Shown: piece after piece, positions 25,399 to 33,881 of the stretch
Layout: each line of letters starts with the position of its first letter
How positions within the stretch are numbered: position 1 is the first letter of the stretch
Assembly: GCA_002419465.1 (NCBI GenBank)
Contig: DIGE01000001.1
Span: 4,636-68,635, forward strand
Source: Geobacter sp. UBA5730
GTDB lineage: Bacteria; Desulfobacterota; Desulfuromonadia; Geobacterales; Pseudopelobacteraceae
DNA length: 64,000 bases
Direction: 5' to 3'
The notes under the pieces: model-generated
What the model was told of the DNA's origin: nothing
The model's input: only the letters and a program-made list of their open reading frames with translations
Databases searched by the model: none
Made by a program: the position numbers and the translations under genes

Positions 25399-27876
25399 TC
25401 ACCCCAACTTCGCCAGGCACATCCTGACATGCTCCACCACTTCCCGCGCATGCTGATAGCGCTTGGTCAGATCCTTGGTCATCAGCCGATGGGCGATATA
25501 GGCGCAGCATTGCGGAATAGCGGGATCGAGCTGGGTAATCAGCACCGGCGGCTTGTTGGCGATGGCATACATCAAGGCTGCGATGCTCTCGCCGGAGAAC
25601 GGCTTCTGTCCGGAAAGCAGTTCGTACATCACCACCCCCAGAGAAAACAGGTCGGAGCGGCCATCCACCTTCTGGCCGGCCACCTGTTCCGGCGACATAT
25701 AGCTGGGAGTACCCAGCACGGTGCCGGTCTGGGTGGCTGACGAGGTCGAGATGCGAGCGATGCCGAAGTCGGCGATCTTGACCGAGCCGTCTTTCAGCAG
25801 CATGATATTGGCCGGCTTGATATCGCGGTGCACGATCCCCCTGTCGTGGGCAAAGGCCAGCCCCCCGGCCACGCAGCCGATAATCCGCAGCAGCTCCTTG
25901 ACCGGCAGCAGCTTGCCCTGCTTGATGTACGGGGTCAGGTCAGAACCGTCCAAGAGCTCCATGGCCACATAGGCCAGATCCTCCTCCTCACCGACGTCGT
26001 AGATGGTGACGATATTGGGATGGCTAAGGGTACCGGCCGCCTCGGCCTCGCGGAAAAAGCGCTTTTTGGTCTCCTCCAGCAGGCCCGGGTCCACCTCCTC
26101 GAAACGCACGGTCTTGATCGCCACCAGCCGATTGATCTTGGGATCCTTGCCCAGGTAGACCACCCCCATGGCACCACGACCCAGCTCCTTCTGAACCTGA
26201 TAGCGGCCGATGGTGGGAGTGGAAACATCCACCCCGCCGGGACCAGCGAGAATAGTCCCTTCGCGGCGTCCGCTACCGCCGAAGATCATCGTCTCACCCG
26301 CCACCTTCATGGTAGCGATGCGTTGCTTGATATCCTTGTAATCACCGGCCGTCAGTATCTGCTCATACACCGCAGCAGCCTTGTTGAACATCCGCTTGCG
26401 TTCGAAATCCAGAGCCAGGTTATAAAGCAGATCCCGGACGGTGGAATCCTCAACCGGACACTTGCGGAACTTCTCAAAAGCCAGATCCAACAGGCCCTGT
26501 CCCTGGAAGGAAAGCCCCAGCATCTTGTTGGTCTCGATACTGTCGCTCTCCACCAGCTCGTTGCGCTGCTCGGTCACCCTGAATCGCATCGAAACCAGAG
26601 CGGTGTAACCGATCACCATCAGCAGGGTCGGCCCCACCATCCCCAGCCAGAGCCCTTGTCCGGCAAACAGCCAGACCGCAGCGCCGTTCCAGAGCAGCAA
26701 CAATCCGGCCGCAATGGCAGCGCTCATGCCGGCCTTCAACCGCGGCATGCCCAGGGCCAGGAACAGACCGAACAGGAGCATCACCCCCAGTTCAAGCCAG
26801 CGGACCCAGCTTGGCCGGGTGATCACGTTCCGATTCAGCAGGTTCTCAACCACCGTGGCCACCACCTCGATCCCCGGATAGGTAGATTGAAAGGGGGTCA
26901 CGGTAAAACCAGCTATCCCGGTGGCAACCGGCCCGATCAGCACAATCTTGCCCTTGAACATATCCGGTTTGACATTGCCGGCCGCCACATCAAAGAACGA
27001 ATAGGTCGGAAAGGAACCGAACCCGCCGTTGTAACTGATCAGCATCCGGCCCTGCTCATCCACCGGAACAGCAAGCCGTCCGGCCGTCAACCTGCCATCG
27101 CTAACCCGGACCTCCTGTGGTGGTATCCGCAGGTAGCTCAGGGCTGACTGCAGAGCAAGGGAGGGAAACAGCCGTCCACGATAATGGATCAGCAGCGACT
27201 CCCGTCGCACGGTCCCGTCGCTATCAGGTTGGATATTGATATGACCAAGGGAGCGTGCGGCGTCAGCAAAGGGGGGGATCGGAACGGCAGCCTCACTGGC
27301 CTGCTGCAGGCGGCCGGGGACGGCCTGTTCCTTGGATGCATTTTGCAGATAGGCGGCCAGGTTGGGGTCCGGGTTGCCGGCCTGGTCGCCAAGAGTGAAA
27401 AACAGCGGCAGGATCACCTGCCGGGTACTGGCCAGGGCAGCGGTCAGCAGCGCATCGTTGTCCAGGCGCTGCACTGACTGGCTGATGGCGCCCAGCACTG
27501 CCGGGCTGCCCCCCAGGCCGGCCACCGTCTCCCGCAGCTCCTGCAACTCCTCCAATCCTGAATTCCTGTCCGCCTCGGTATAGAGGATGTTGGTGCCGAT
27601 CAAGGCAGGTTCATACGCGGCCAGCTGGGTCATCAACTCTGCCATGTAACCCCGCGGCCAGGGCCAGCGCCCCAACCGCTCAATGCTGGCGTCATCAATA
27701 GCCACGACCACAATCGGTGCCTGGGGCTTCTTGGCGCGTAGCCTGGCCCGCAGGTCGTAGCTCTTGTACTCCAGAACCTGGAGCGGATACCATTGCACAA
27801 GGCAGGCCAGCATCAACAGCAGCGTGATGATGCCGACAGTCAGCCTGGTGGCCTGCAGAACCTTGGGAATCTTCAT
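25399..27876 (-). CDS. CHASE2-domain membrane Ser/Thr protein kinase
   Basis: The 825-residue protein has an N-terminal membrane helix (16-34), an extracytoplasmic CHASE2 sensor domain (about 40-330: LRAKKPQAPIVVVAIDDASI, GRWPWPRGYMAEL, VLIGPVATG), three closely spaced membrane helices (about 355-430), a TPR-like linker and a C-terminal Hanks-type kinase domain from about 555. Kinase motifs are complete: GRGAMGVVYLGK, VAIKTV, HRDIKPANIM, DFGIARI and GTPSYMSPEQVAG. It probably transmits an envelope signal by Ser/Thr phosphorylation, opposed by the PP2C phosphatase and read by the FHA protein. Ligand unknown. Confidence 0.94.
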   Translation of the reverse strand: MKIPKVLQATRLTVGIITLLLMLACLVQWYPLQVLEYKSYDLRARLRAKKPQAPIVVVAIDDASIERLGRWPWPRGYMAELMTQLAAYEPALIGTNILYTEADRNSGLEELQELRETVAGLGGSPAVLGAISQSVQRLDNDALLTAALASTRQVILPLFFTLGDQAGNPDPNLAAYLQNASKEQAVPGRLQQASEAAVPIPPFADAARSLGHINIQPDSDGTVRRESLLIHYRGRLFPSLALQSALSYLRIPPQEVRVSDGRLTAGRLAVPVDEQGRMLISYNGGFGSFPTYSFFDVAAGNVKPDMFKGKIVLIGPVATGIAGFTVTPFQSTYPGIEVVATVVENLLNRNVITRPSWVRWLELGVMLLFGLFLALGMPRLKAGMSAAIAAGLLLLWNGAAVWLFAGQGLWLGMVGPTLLMVIGYTALVSMRFRVTEQRNELVESDSIETNKMLGLSFQGQGLLDLAFEKFRKCPVEDSTVRDLLYNLALDFERKRMFNKAAAVYEQILTAGDYKDIKQRIATMKVAGETMIFGGSGRREGTILAGPGGVDVSTPTIGRYQVQKELGRGAMGVVYLGKDPKINRLVAIKTVRFEEVDPGLLEETKKRFFREAEAAGTLSHPNIVTIYDVGEEEDLAYVAMELLDGSDLTPYIKQGKLLPVKELLRIIGCVAGGLAFAHDRGIVHRDIKPANIMLLKDGSVKIADFGIARISTSSATQTGTVLGTPSYMSPEQVAGQKVDGRSDLFSLGVVMYELLSGQKPFSGESIAALMYAIANKPPVLITQLDPAIPQCCAYIAHRLMTKDLTKRYQHAREVVEHVRMCLAKLG

Positions 27877-27939
27877 GGAAACTCCGCGTTCCGTTTTAGC
27901 TACAGCGCACCGCAGAAAACAGCCGCGACAAGCAACGGC

Positions 27940-28416
27940 TCAACGCAACCCGATGCGGCTCAACACGATGCCCAGATACTTGTTGCAGGGATTATCGCGG
28001 TGCAGCCAGGAAATCAGCGGCGGTCTGCGCGTACCGAGTTCCTGCAACAACTGCTTGATCTGGGTGCTCATGCCCATGGCCATTGCGTGACGCAAGGTTT
28101 GCATGGCCTCCGGCTTTCTACCGGCCACCAACTGTACCCTGGCAAGAAAATAGTAATGGTCGGGGTGCCCCGGTTGCCGCTCAATGGCAGCCTGACACAG
28201 CTCCAGCCCCTTGCTGACATGACCCCGCTCCTTGGCGATACAGAAACCGAGAAAAGAATGCCATTCGGGATCATCATGCAGCTTCAGGGCCACCTCCAAG
28301 CGGGCCAGGGCGCCAAGTACAGTGCCTGCCTCAAGCTCGTTCAACGCCCGCTGGTACTCCTGCCCGGCTTTTTTCAAGCCTGCCTGTTCATCCAGTGTTG
28401 TTTCTTGCTGATTCAT
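27940..28416 (-). CDS. TPR-repeat protein upstream of the kinase
   Basis: The 158-residue protein is made of helical repeats: QEYQRALNELEAGTVLGALARLEVALKLHD, PEWHSFLGFCIAKERGHVSKGLELCQAAIERQPGHPDHYYFLARVQL and KPEAMQTLRHAMAMGMS, about three TPR units. It has no signal peptide. ATG 28416 overlaps the stop region of the HD-domain gene, so the two are coupled, and the kinase follows 63 bases further. I infer a scaffold role in the kinase module; no specific function is known. Confidence 0.75.
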   Translation of the reverse strand: MNQQETTLDEQAGLKKAGQEYQRALNELEAGTVLGALARLEVALKLHDDPEWHSFLGFCIAKERGHVSKGLELCQAAIERQPGHPDHYYFLARVQLVAGRKPEAMQTLRHAMAMGMSTQIKQLLQELGTRRPPLISWLHRDNPCNKYLGIVLSRIGLR

Positions 28417-28418
28417 GA

Positions 28419-29090
28419 TCACCCCAGGTGCAGTTCATCCAGCGACAGACGGTAGCCGGGCAAAAAATGGTCCAAAAAATAGCCCACCTCGGGCAAAGGG
28501 CTGTTGCGCAGGTTTTCCAACTGCTCCTGACCGGCGCGTTTAAACTCCAGGTTGCCTGACTTTTCCTCTTCCAGACACTTGATCAGGGCCGCGATCCTGT
28601 CGGCCGCCTTGACAATCGGCTGGTACTCCGCATCCTGCTCTTCAAAAAAGAACAACGGCTCATAGACCTGGGCCAACTCAGCCGGCAGCATGGCCAACAG
28701 CTTACGACGGGCGCGGTCCTCCAGCTGGTGGAACGAACGTTTGAAGTTAGGGTTAAAGTGCTTGACCGGGGTGGGCATATCGCCGGTAAATATCTCGCTG
28801 GCATCATGGAAGATGCCATACAGGGCGGCCTGCCCAGGGTCCAGCGCACCGTTAAAAAAACTGTTGCGGATCACCACCAGAGCATGGGCCAACATGGCCA
28901 CATCCAGGGAATGCTCCTTGATATTCTCGGCCTGGGTGTTGCGCATCAGCCCCCAGCGGTTGATGTACTGCATCCGGGCCAGAAAGGCAAAGAAGTCGTG
29001 GCGGTCCTGATGACCGTTTTTTTTCACAGGCATGCTCTCTGTTCTCCCCGCCGGCAGGTTCACATGCGACACATCGGATAGTTCGCTCAC
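28419..29090 (-). CDS. YfbR-like HD-domain nucleotidase
   Basis: The 223-residue protein resembles the deoxynucleoside 5'-monophosphatase YfbR. It has DFFAFLARMQYINRWGLMRN, the first metal histidine in NIKEHSLDVAMLAHAL, the HD pair in GIFHDASEIFTGDMPTPVKHFN, and a late aspartate in KAADRIAALIKC. Start choice: GTG at 29090 has GGGAGG seven bases upstream; ATG 29033 would give a more typical YfbR length but has a poor site. It is 18 bases after a dNTPase gene, so both probably act in nucleotide-pool control. Confidence 0.86.
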   Translation of the reverse strand: MSELSDVSHVNLPAGRTESMPVKKNGHQDRHDFFAFLARMQYINRWGLMRNTQAENIKEHSLDVAMLAHALVVIRNSFFNGALDPGQAALYGIFHDASEIFTGDMPTPVKHFNPNFKRSFHQLEDRARRKLLAMLPAELAQVYEPLFFFEEQDAEYQPIVKAADRIAALIKCLEEEKSGNLEFKRAGQEQLENLRNSPLPEVGYFLDHFLPGYRLSLDELHLG

Positions 29091-29108
29091 AACAAAACCT
29101 CCCGGTGG

Positions 29109-30251
29109 TCACATGCGCTCAAAGGTCTCAAACAAGGTCTTGTAGTCATCCAGGGCATACCGGTCGGTCATGCCGGCCAGATAATCAGCCACGGTCCGCT
29201 CCACACCGTTCTGCTCAACCCGGCGATGGTACTTGGGTGAAAGCAGATTGGGACGTTTGACATAGGTCTCGAACAGTCGCGACAGCACATGCTCGGCCTT
29301 GACCCGCATCTTGTCCACCTTGTGGTGACGGTAGAGCTTCTCCTTCAGAAACCGCTTCAGCATCAGATTTTCCTCCTCAACCTGGGGACTGAAGTGAACC
29401 AGCACCTGGTTAACCCGCCGCAGGTCGTCCAGCGAGTCGATTGAGTGCTTCTGTATATTAGCCTGGGTGGTTTCGCAGATATCAGTAATCTGCATGCCGA
29501 TCAGGGCACTGACCGTACGGGCCACCAGCCGCTTATCATCAATGGCCGGATAACGCTCCCGCACCCGACGGGACATCCGCTGCCAGAGTTCCACCCCCTT
29601 CAGCAACTCCAAAGTCAGATAGCCCGACTTGAGACCGTCATCAATGTCATGGTTGTTATAGGCGATCTCATCGGCATAGTTGATCAACTGTGCCTCAATG
29701 GACGGGACCACGCCAGGCAGAAATTCATCAAGGATCCTGGTCGGCAGATCGTGGGGCGAGGAGTGTTTCAGAATCCCCTCGCGCACCTCCCAGCACAGGT
29801 TCAGACCATCAAACTCAGCATAGCGCTCCTCCAGCTGGTCCACCACCCGAAAGGACTGGTAGTTGTGCTCAAATCCGCCAAAACCTTGCATCAACTGGTT
29901 CAGCACCTCTTCACCAGTATGGCCGAAGGGGGTGTGACCCAGATCATGGGCCAGCGCCAGCGCCTCGGTCAGGTCTTCATTCAGGCGCAGGCGGCGGGCG
30001 ATCGCCTTGCCGATCTGGGCCACCTCCAGCGAGTGGGTCAGGCGGGTGCGGTAATAGTCCCCTTCGTGATTGAGAAAGACCTGGGTCTTGTACTCCAGAC
30101 GACGGAAGGCGGCACAGTGGATGATCCGGTCACGGTCCCGTTCAAAGACAGGTCGTGGATCACTGGATGCCTCTGGATACCTGCGCCCTCGCGATTCCGT
30201 GCTCTTACAGGCATAAGCGGCCAGGTCGGGCCGTTCACTGTAATCGAACAT
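29109..30251 (-). CDS. dgt: dGTPase-like deoxynucleotide triphosphohydrolase
   Basis: The 380-residue HD-superfamily enzyme splits dNTPs into nucleoside and triphosphate. It shows DRDRIIHCAAFRRLEYKTQVF, the metal-binding histidine in TRLTHSLEVAQIGKAIARRL, the HD pair in ALALAHDLGHTPFGHTGE, and DEIAYNNHDIDDG, all hallmarks of the Dgt family. ATG 30251 has GGGAG seven bases upstream; the longer open frame has no such site. A regulator-type dNTPase active on several dNTPs is likely for this length. It is divergent from the DUF255 gene. Confidence 0.9.
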   Translation of the reverse strand: MFDYSERPDLAAYACKSTESRGRRYPEASSDPRPVFERDRDRIIHCAAFRRLEYKTQVFLNHEGDYYRTRLTHSLEVAQIGKAIARRLRLNEDLTEALALAHDLGHTPFGHTGEEVLNQLMQGFGGFEHNYQSFRVVDQLEERYAEFDGLNLCWEVREGILKHSSPHDLPTRILDEFLPGVVPSIEAQLINYADEIAYNNHDIDDGLKSGYLTLELLKGVELWQRMSRRVRERYPAIDDKRLVARTVSALIGMQITDICETTQANIQKHSIDSLDDLRRVNQVLVHFSPQVEEENLMLKRFLKEKLYRHHKVDKMRVKAEHVLSRLFETYVKRPNLLSPKYHRRVEQNGVERTVADYLAGMTDRYALDDYKTLFETFERM

Positions 30252-30344
30252 CACAAAACTCCCCCGTGGATAAGCTACAGAAAGAGTACTATCCGCACCC
30301 CCCATCGGCAAGTTTTTTCCTGAAACTATGCTAGGATTAAACCT

Positions 30345-32231
30345 ATGACCAACCACGAACTACAGACCCTGCTGGCCCTTGACCGCTCAAAACTCTCACA
30401 TGACGGGCGACCGCTCTACAACCGCCTGATCTTTGCCAGCTCCCCCTACCTGCTGCAACATGCCAAAAATCCGGTAAACTGGCGGGAATGGGATGACGAG
30501 GCACGGAATGAAGCCCGCCAACGCAACCTGCCGCTATTCGTCTCCATCGGCTACGCCACCTGTCACTGGTGTCATGTGATGGCCCATGAATCATTCGAGG
30601 ACGAGGAGGTGGCCGACATCCTCAATCATGCCTTTGTGCCGGTCAAGGTGGACCGGGAAGAGCGGCCCGACCTGGACGAATTCTGCATGGCTGCCTGCCA
30701 GACCATGACCGGCAGCGGCGGCTGGCCGCTGAACTGTTTCCTCAAACCGGACGGCACCCCCTTCTATACCCTGACCTACCTGCCCAAAGAACCCCGCCGG
30801 GGCATGCCCGGCTTTCTGGAACTGCTGGAAAACATCGCCACGGTTTGGCAACACAAGCCGGATGCGGTGGATCGCAACGCCGGATCGTTGATGGAGGCGC
30901 TCTCCCAAATGGCCAGCCCACCGCCTCCAGATCCTAACGTATTGTTGACGACCCTGTCAGACCAAGCCGCTACCACCCTGCAGCGTATCTGCGATCACCA
31001 ACATGGCGGCTTCGGCAACTCCCCCAAATTTCCGATGCCCCCCTACCTGCTGTTTCTGCTGCAACGTGAAAACACAGCGCTACACGAACTGGCCTTCAAA
31101 AGCCTGCGAGCCATGCGATCCGGCGGCATCTGGGATCAGCTGGGCGGCGGCATCCACCGCTATAGCACCGACAGGCAGTGGCTGGTGCCCCACTTCGAAA
31201 AAATGCTCTACGATCAGGCCCTGGTGGCCTATGCCGCCCTGGGGGCCTACCACATCAGCAACGATACAACCTATCGGGAGATGACCGACAACCTGCTGGG
31301 ATTTGTGCTGCGGGAACTGACCTCGCCACAGGGAGGCTTCTACTGCGGGCTGGATGCCGATTCAGAAGGACGTGAAGGGGCCTGCTATGTCTGGCGAAAA
31401 CAGGAGATTGATCAGCTACTGAGAGACACTGCCGCACTGTTCTGCGACTATTACGGCGTGACCGCCGGAGGCAACTTCGAAGAACCGGGAGAAAATGTGC
31501 TGTTTCAGGCGGTGCCACTCCCGGAACTGGCAGCCCGCCACTCCTTGAGTGAAGCCGATGTCACCAGCCGCCTGGAACAATGCCACCGTAGCCTGTTGGA
31601 GCAACGCTCCCTGCGGGAACAACCGCTCAGGGATCTGAAAATCCTGACCAGCTGGAACGGCCTGATGATTGCCGCACTGGCGCGGGGAGCCGCCCTGACC
31701 GGCAAGCAGGAATGGCTGACCGCAGCCCGTCGTGCAGCGGCCTTCATCGCCACCACACTCAGCTCCGACAATGGCCGCCTGCTACGCAGCTATCTGGTCA
31801 CCGCCTCACCTGTCAAAGGCTTTCTGGAAGACTACGCCTGCCTGGCCTGGGGATACCTTGAGCTGCATCAGGCCAGCCATGAGCCGACAGATCTCGTACA
31901 GGCCGGCAACCTATGCAGAGAGGCGCTGTGCCTGTTTCGTTCCTCTGACGGCCGCCTGCGCACCGCCGGTAACGATGCCGAACAGTTGCCGATAACGCTG
32001 CCCGACCTGCACGACGGCGTGATCCCCAGCGGCGCCTCGGTGCTGGTCATGAACCTGGTCCGTCTGGCAGAACAAACCGATGATGAAGCATGGAGCAAGG
32101 AGGCTCAAGAGCTGCTACGGAGCTATCAGGGTAATCTGCAGCAAGCACCGGTCAACAGCCTCTGGATGGTGCTAGCAGGGCTACACCTCCTGGAGGCCGG
32201 CAAACTGGCCTCAGAGACGACTACGCATTGA
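30345..32231 (+). CDS. DUF255 thioredoxin-fold protein (YyaL/spermatogenesis-associated 20 type)
   Basis: The 628-residue protein has an N-terminal thioredoxin-like domain (residues 20-180) with the motif ATCHWCHVMAHESFED, containing a CHWC pair, and PVKVDREERPD, both diagnostic for this family. The remainder is an (alpha/alpha)6-barrel-like region (GGFGNSPKFPMP, GGIWDQLGGGIHRYSTDRQWLVPHFEKMLYDQA, LDADSEGREGACYVW), which resembles glycosidase folds. The biochemical role is unproven. It is divergent from dgt with 93 bases between; an AGGA site lies eight bases before the ATG. It is cytoplasmic by appearance. Confidence 0.9.
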   Translation: MTNHELQTLLALDRSKLSHDGRPLYNRLIFASSPYLLQHAKNPVNWREWDDEARNEARQRNLPLFVSIGYATCHWCHVMAHESFEDEEVADILNHAFVPVKVDREERPDLDEFCMAACQTMTGSGGWPLNCFLKPDGTPFYTLTYLPKEPRRGMPGFLELLENIATVWQHKPDAVDRNAGSLMEALSQMASPPPPDPNVLLTTLSDQAATTLQRICDHQHGGFGNSPKFPMPPYLLFLLQRENTALHELAFKSLRAMRSGGIWDQLGGGIHRYSTDRQWLVPHFEKMLYDQALVAYAALGAYHISNDTTYREMTDNLLGFVLRELTSPQGGFYCGLDADSEGREGACYVWRKQEIDQLLRDTAALFCDYYGVTAGGNFEEPGENVLFQAVPLPELAARHSLSEADVTSRLEQCHRSLLEQRSLREQPLRDLKILTSWNGLMIAALARGAALTGKQEWLTAARRAAAFIATTLSSDNGRLLRSYLVTASPVKGFLEDYACLAWGYLELHQASHEPTDLVQAGNLCREALCLFRSSDGRLRTAGNDAEQLPITLPDLHDGVIPSGASVLVMNLVRLAEQTDDEAWSKEAQELLRSYQGNLQQAPVNSLWMVLAGLHLLEAGKLASETTTH

Positions 32232-32325
32232 ACAAACTCAATAGATATGCTAGTACCGCGTAACATTTCATATTTCGTTTAGTTGCAACATACGGCACAC
32301 TGGCGCAACTCATCCAAGGAGGCCG

Positions 32326-32655
32326 CTGCTTGAACAATGGCAACGCGCCATGGCACGTGGCTCAGCCGGCATACTGGTAATAGACGAAATTCAGAAAGTC
32401 CCCAACTGGACGGAAACCGTTAAAGCGCTCTGAGACAAAGGCAACCACGGTGTCCGTCTGGTAGTGCTTGGCTCAAGCGCTCTTCAGATTCAGCAAGGTC
32501 TTACCGAAAGCCTGGCCGGCAGATTCGAGCTCATGCGCATCCACCACTGGTCGTATCCTGAATTGCAACAGGCATTCGGCTACAATCTGAATCGTTATCT
32601 TACCTACAGCGGCTATCCTGGAGCCGTAACCTACGAGCACGATTTCGAACGCTGA
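32326..32655 (+). pseudogene. Decayed fragment of an AAA_14/DUF4143 family ATPase
   Basis: Reading from 32326 gives LLEQWQRAMARG, a Walker B motif ILVIDEIQKVPNW, the sensor strand VVLGSSALQIQQG, LTESLAGRFELM, then HHWSYPELQQAFGYNLNRYL and SGYPGAV, which is the middle of this ATPase family. The Walker A part is missing at the 5' end. Two in-frame TGA codons (32431-32433 and 32653-32655) stand where family members have Trp, while three other Trp codons remain TGG. Past 32655 homology stops. It is a remnant with no function expected. Confidence 0.75.
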
Positions 32656-32751
32656 TACGCTCTGCATGATCCCCATCAGCATCACCGCCAACAGGACCAG
32701 CAGATAGGTGTAGCCATGATTATTCTGCAGGAAGACAATCCGAACCGTCAT
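32656..32751 (-). pseudogene. Truncated prepilin-like (type II secretion/pilin) gene start
   Basis: From ATG 32751, with GGAGG six bases upstream, the frame encodes a class III prepilin N terminus: NNHGYTYLLVLLAVMLMGIM, that is a Gly-Tyr cleavage site followed by the hydrophobic helix. After about 32 residues the frame runs into the antisense strand of the AAA fragment, so the pseudopilin is cut at about 32650-32660. An open frame continues to 32473 but is chimeric. Confidence 0.65.
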
Positions 32752-32860
32752 GAGTTCCCTCCGGCGCCATCTGCCACCGACAACAAAACACCTTTAACTC
32801 TACGTAGTTGTATACACGCTTGAGCTGCACCCGTCCAGTTCCATGGTAGCTTCGGCAAAC
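32752..32860. other. Non-coding remainder of the scar region
   Basis: Between the prepilin start and the terminator I see no gene. The whole stretch from 32232 to 32921 holds only the two gene fragments and a terminator. Confidence 0.5.
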
Positions 32861-32891
32861 AAAAAAAGGCCCGGTCACTGACCGGGCCTTT
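32861..32891 (-). terminator. Terminator after the PilZ gene
   Basis: Stem AAAGGCCCGGT/ACCGGGCCTTT (eleven pairs, 32865-32891) followed on the minus strand by a run of T (32861-32867). Confidence 0.88.
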
Positions 32892-32921
32892 GGATCAATA
32901 CTCCAACAGCAGCTTACAAGC

Positions 32922-33641
32922 TTACTCGATGACCATCCCCTCTTTGAGCGCCAGAATTATCTCTACCTGGCGCTGATAGATGAACCTGCCGATGGCCGAG
33001 TCAGTGATCCTGTCCGGAGCGATGGTGAAGATACAGACCTGTTGGTTGTCGTTGTTGCTCGGTTTTGCCCTGACAAACAGTGCCGGCATGGTCAGTGGCG
33101 TGCCCTCCAACGGAAAGCTTATCACCCCTGCACCTTCGACCGTTGCGGGCACGATGCCGTTAGAAAGCAGGGAAATACCGGTAGCGGAGATATCAATCAT
33201 GGTTCCGGTGATAACCACCTGGCCGCAGATAAAGGTTACCGGCAAAGCCCCGGTGACCTTGACCCGAACCGCCTCCCGGCGATCTGCCCTGATCTGGGCA
33301 TAGGCGAAGTTGTGCAGGATAGCGGCTTTTTTGGGTACATTGACATAGGCTGCGTAACAATGCACCCCCAGCCCCTTGCCAAAGTGCTGGCTTTTAATCA
33401 GGGTGCTGTTGTTCTGCTTCATAATCAGGGCCTGGTGTTCGTGCACCGACAGCTCGACACTGTCATCTTCAACAGTTGCGATGGTGGCGCTGTAACAGAC
33501 CGGCACCTCGTTACAGTAATTAAGCAAACTGAGATCGCACTTCAGGCGTCCGTCCTGCATGGCCGAAAACACCTTGATGATGGCGTCAGCATCTGACTTG
33601 CCATCATTGATGGTTACCAGCTGATAGTGATCATTTCCCAT
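32922..33641 (-). CDS. PilZ-domain protein, probable c-di-GMP effector
   Basis: The 239-residue protein has a C-terminal PilZ domain with the c-di-GMP ligands in RADRREAVRVKV (RxxxR type) and MIDISATGISLL (DxSxxG). The N-terminal 110 residues form a beta-rich YcgR-like domain (VCYSATIATVEDDSVELSVHEHQAL). ATG 33641 is preceded by AAGG six bases upstream; the open frame reaches further without a site. It likely responds to c-di-GMP made by proteins such as the GGDEF/EAL protein in this window, acting on motility or surface functions; the target is unknown. Monocistronic, with its own terminator. Confidence 0.85.
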   Translation of the reverse strand: MGNDHYQLVTINDGKSDADAIIKVFSAMQDGRLKCDLSLLNYCNEVPVCYSATIATVEDDSVELSVHEHQALIMKQNNSTLIKSQHFGKGLGVHCYAAYVNVPKKAAILHNFAYAQIRADRREAVRVKVTGALPVTFICGQVVITGTMIDISATGISLLSNGIVPATVEGAGVISFPLEGTPLTMPALFVRAKPSNNDNQQVCIFTIAPDRITDSAIGRFIYQRQVEIILALKEGMVIE

Positions 33642-33722
33642 GTAAAGCCTTATCTGTCGAGCATAACGGCACCGGACAGCCATGAAATTCGTGGCAAGCA
33701 CGAGTTGTTTAGCACACCTATT

Positions 33723-33753
33723 AAAAAAGGGCTATGCCTGACAGCAAAGCCCC
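33723..33753 (-). terminator. Terminator after tRNA-Val
   Basis: On the minus strand, stem GGGCT...AGCCC with an inner TGC/GCA pairing is followed by six T residues (33723-33728). Confidence 0.7.
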
Positions 33754-33763
33754 TTGATTTTTA

Positions 33764-33838
33764 TGGTGCGCGCTACTGGGATTGAACCAGTGACCCCTGC
33801 CGTGTGAAGGCAGTGCTCTCCCGCTGAGCTAAGCGCGC
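33764..33838 (-). tRNA. tRNA-Val (anticodon CAC)
   Basis: The 75-base sequence folds as a cloverleaf: acceptor stem GCGCGCT/AGCGCGC, D arm TAGCTCAGCGGGAGAGC, anticodon stem CTGCC/GGCAG with loop TTCACAC (anticodon CAC, reading GTG), T arm with GGTTCAATCC, and an encoded 3' CCA. It stands alone between the PilZ and DUF294 genes. Confidence 0.95.
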
Positions 33839-33849
33839 GTGAAGTTTGT

Positions 33850-33878
33850 TAAGTAGCAAAGTTACCCCGCCATGTCAA
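33850..33878 (-). promoter_or_regulatory. Possible promoter of tRNA-Val
   Basis: On the minus strand, a perfect TTGACA (33873-33878) is followed after 17 bases by TACTTA (33850-33855), a poor -10 match. Position suits a start just before the tRNA. Confidence 0.4.
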
Positions 33879-33881
33879 GTT

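Noticed and set aside
32431..32655. Alternative genetic code with TGA read as Trp
   Set aside because: Many genes in the window end in TGA and use TGG for Trp; the two TGA codons are confined to a decayed gene.
32473..32751. 92-codon frame on the minus strand as a real gene
   Set aside because: Only the first 32 residues are prepilin-like; the rest is the antisense of the ATPase fragment.
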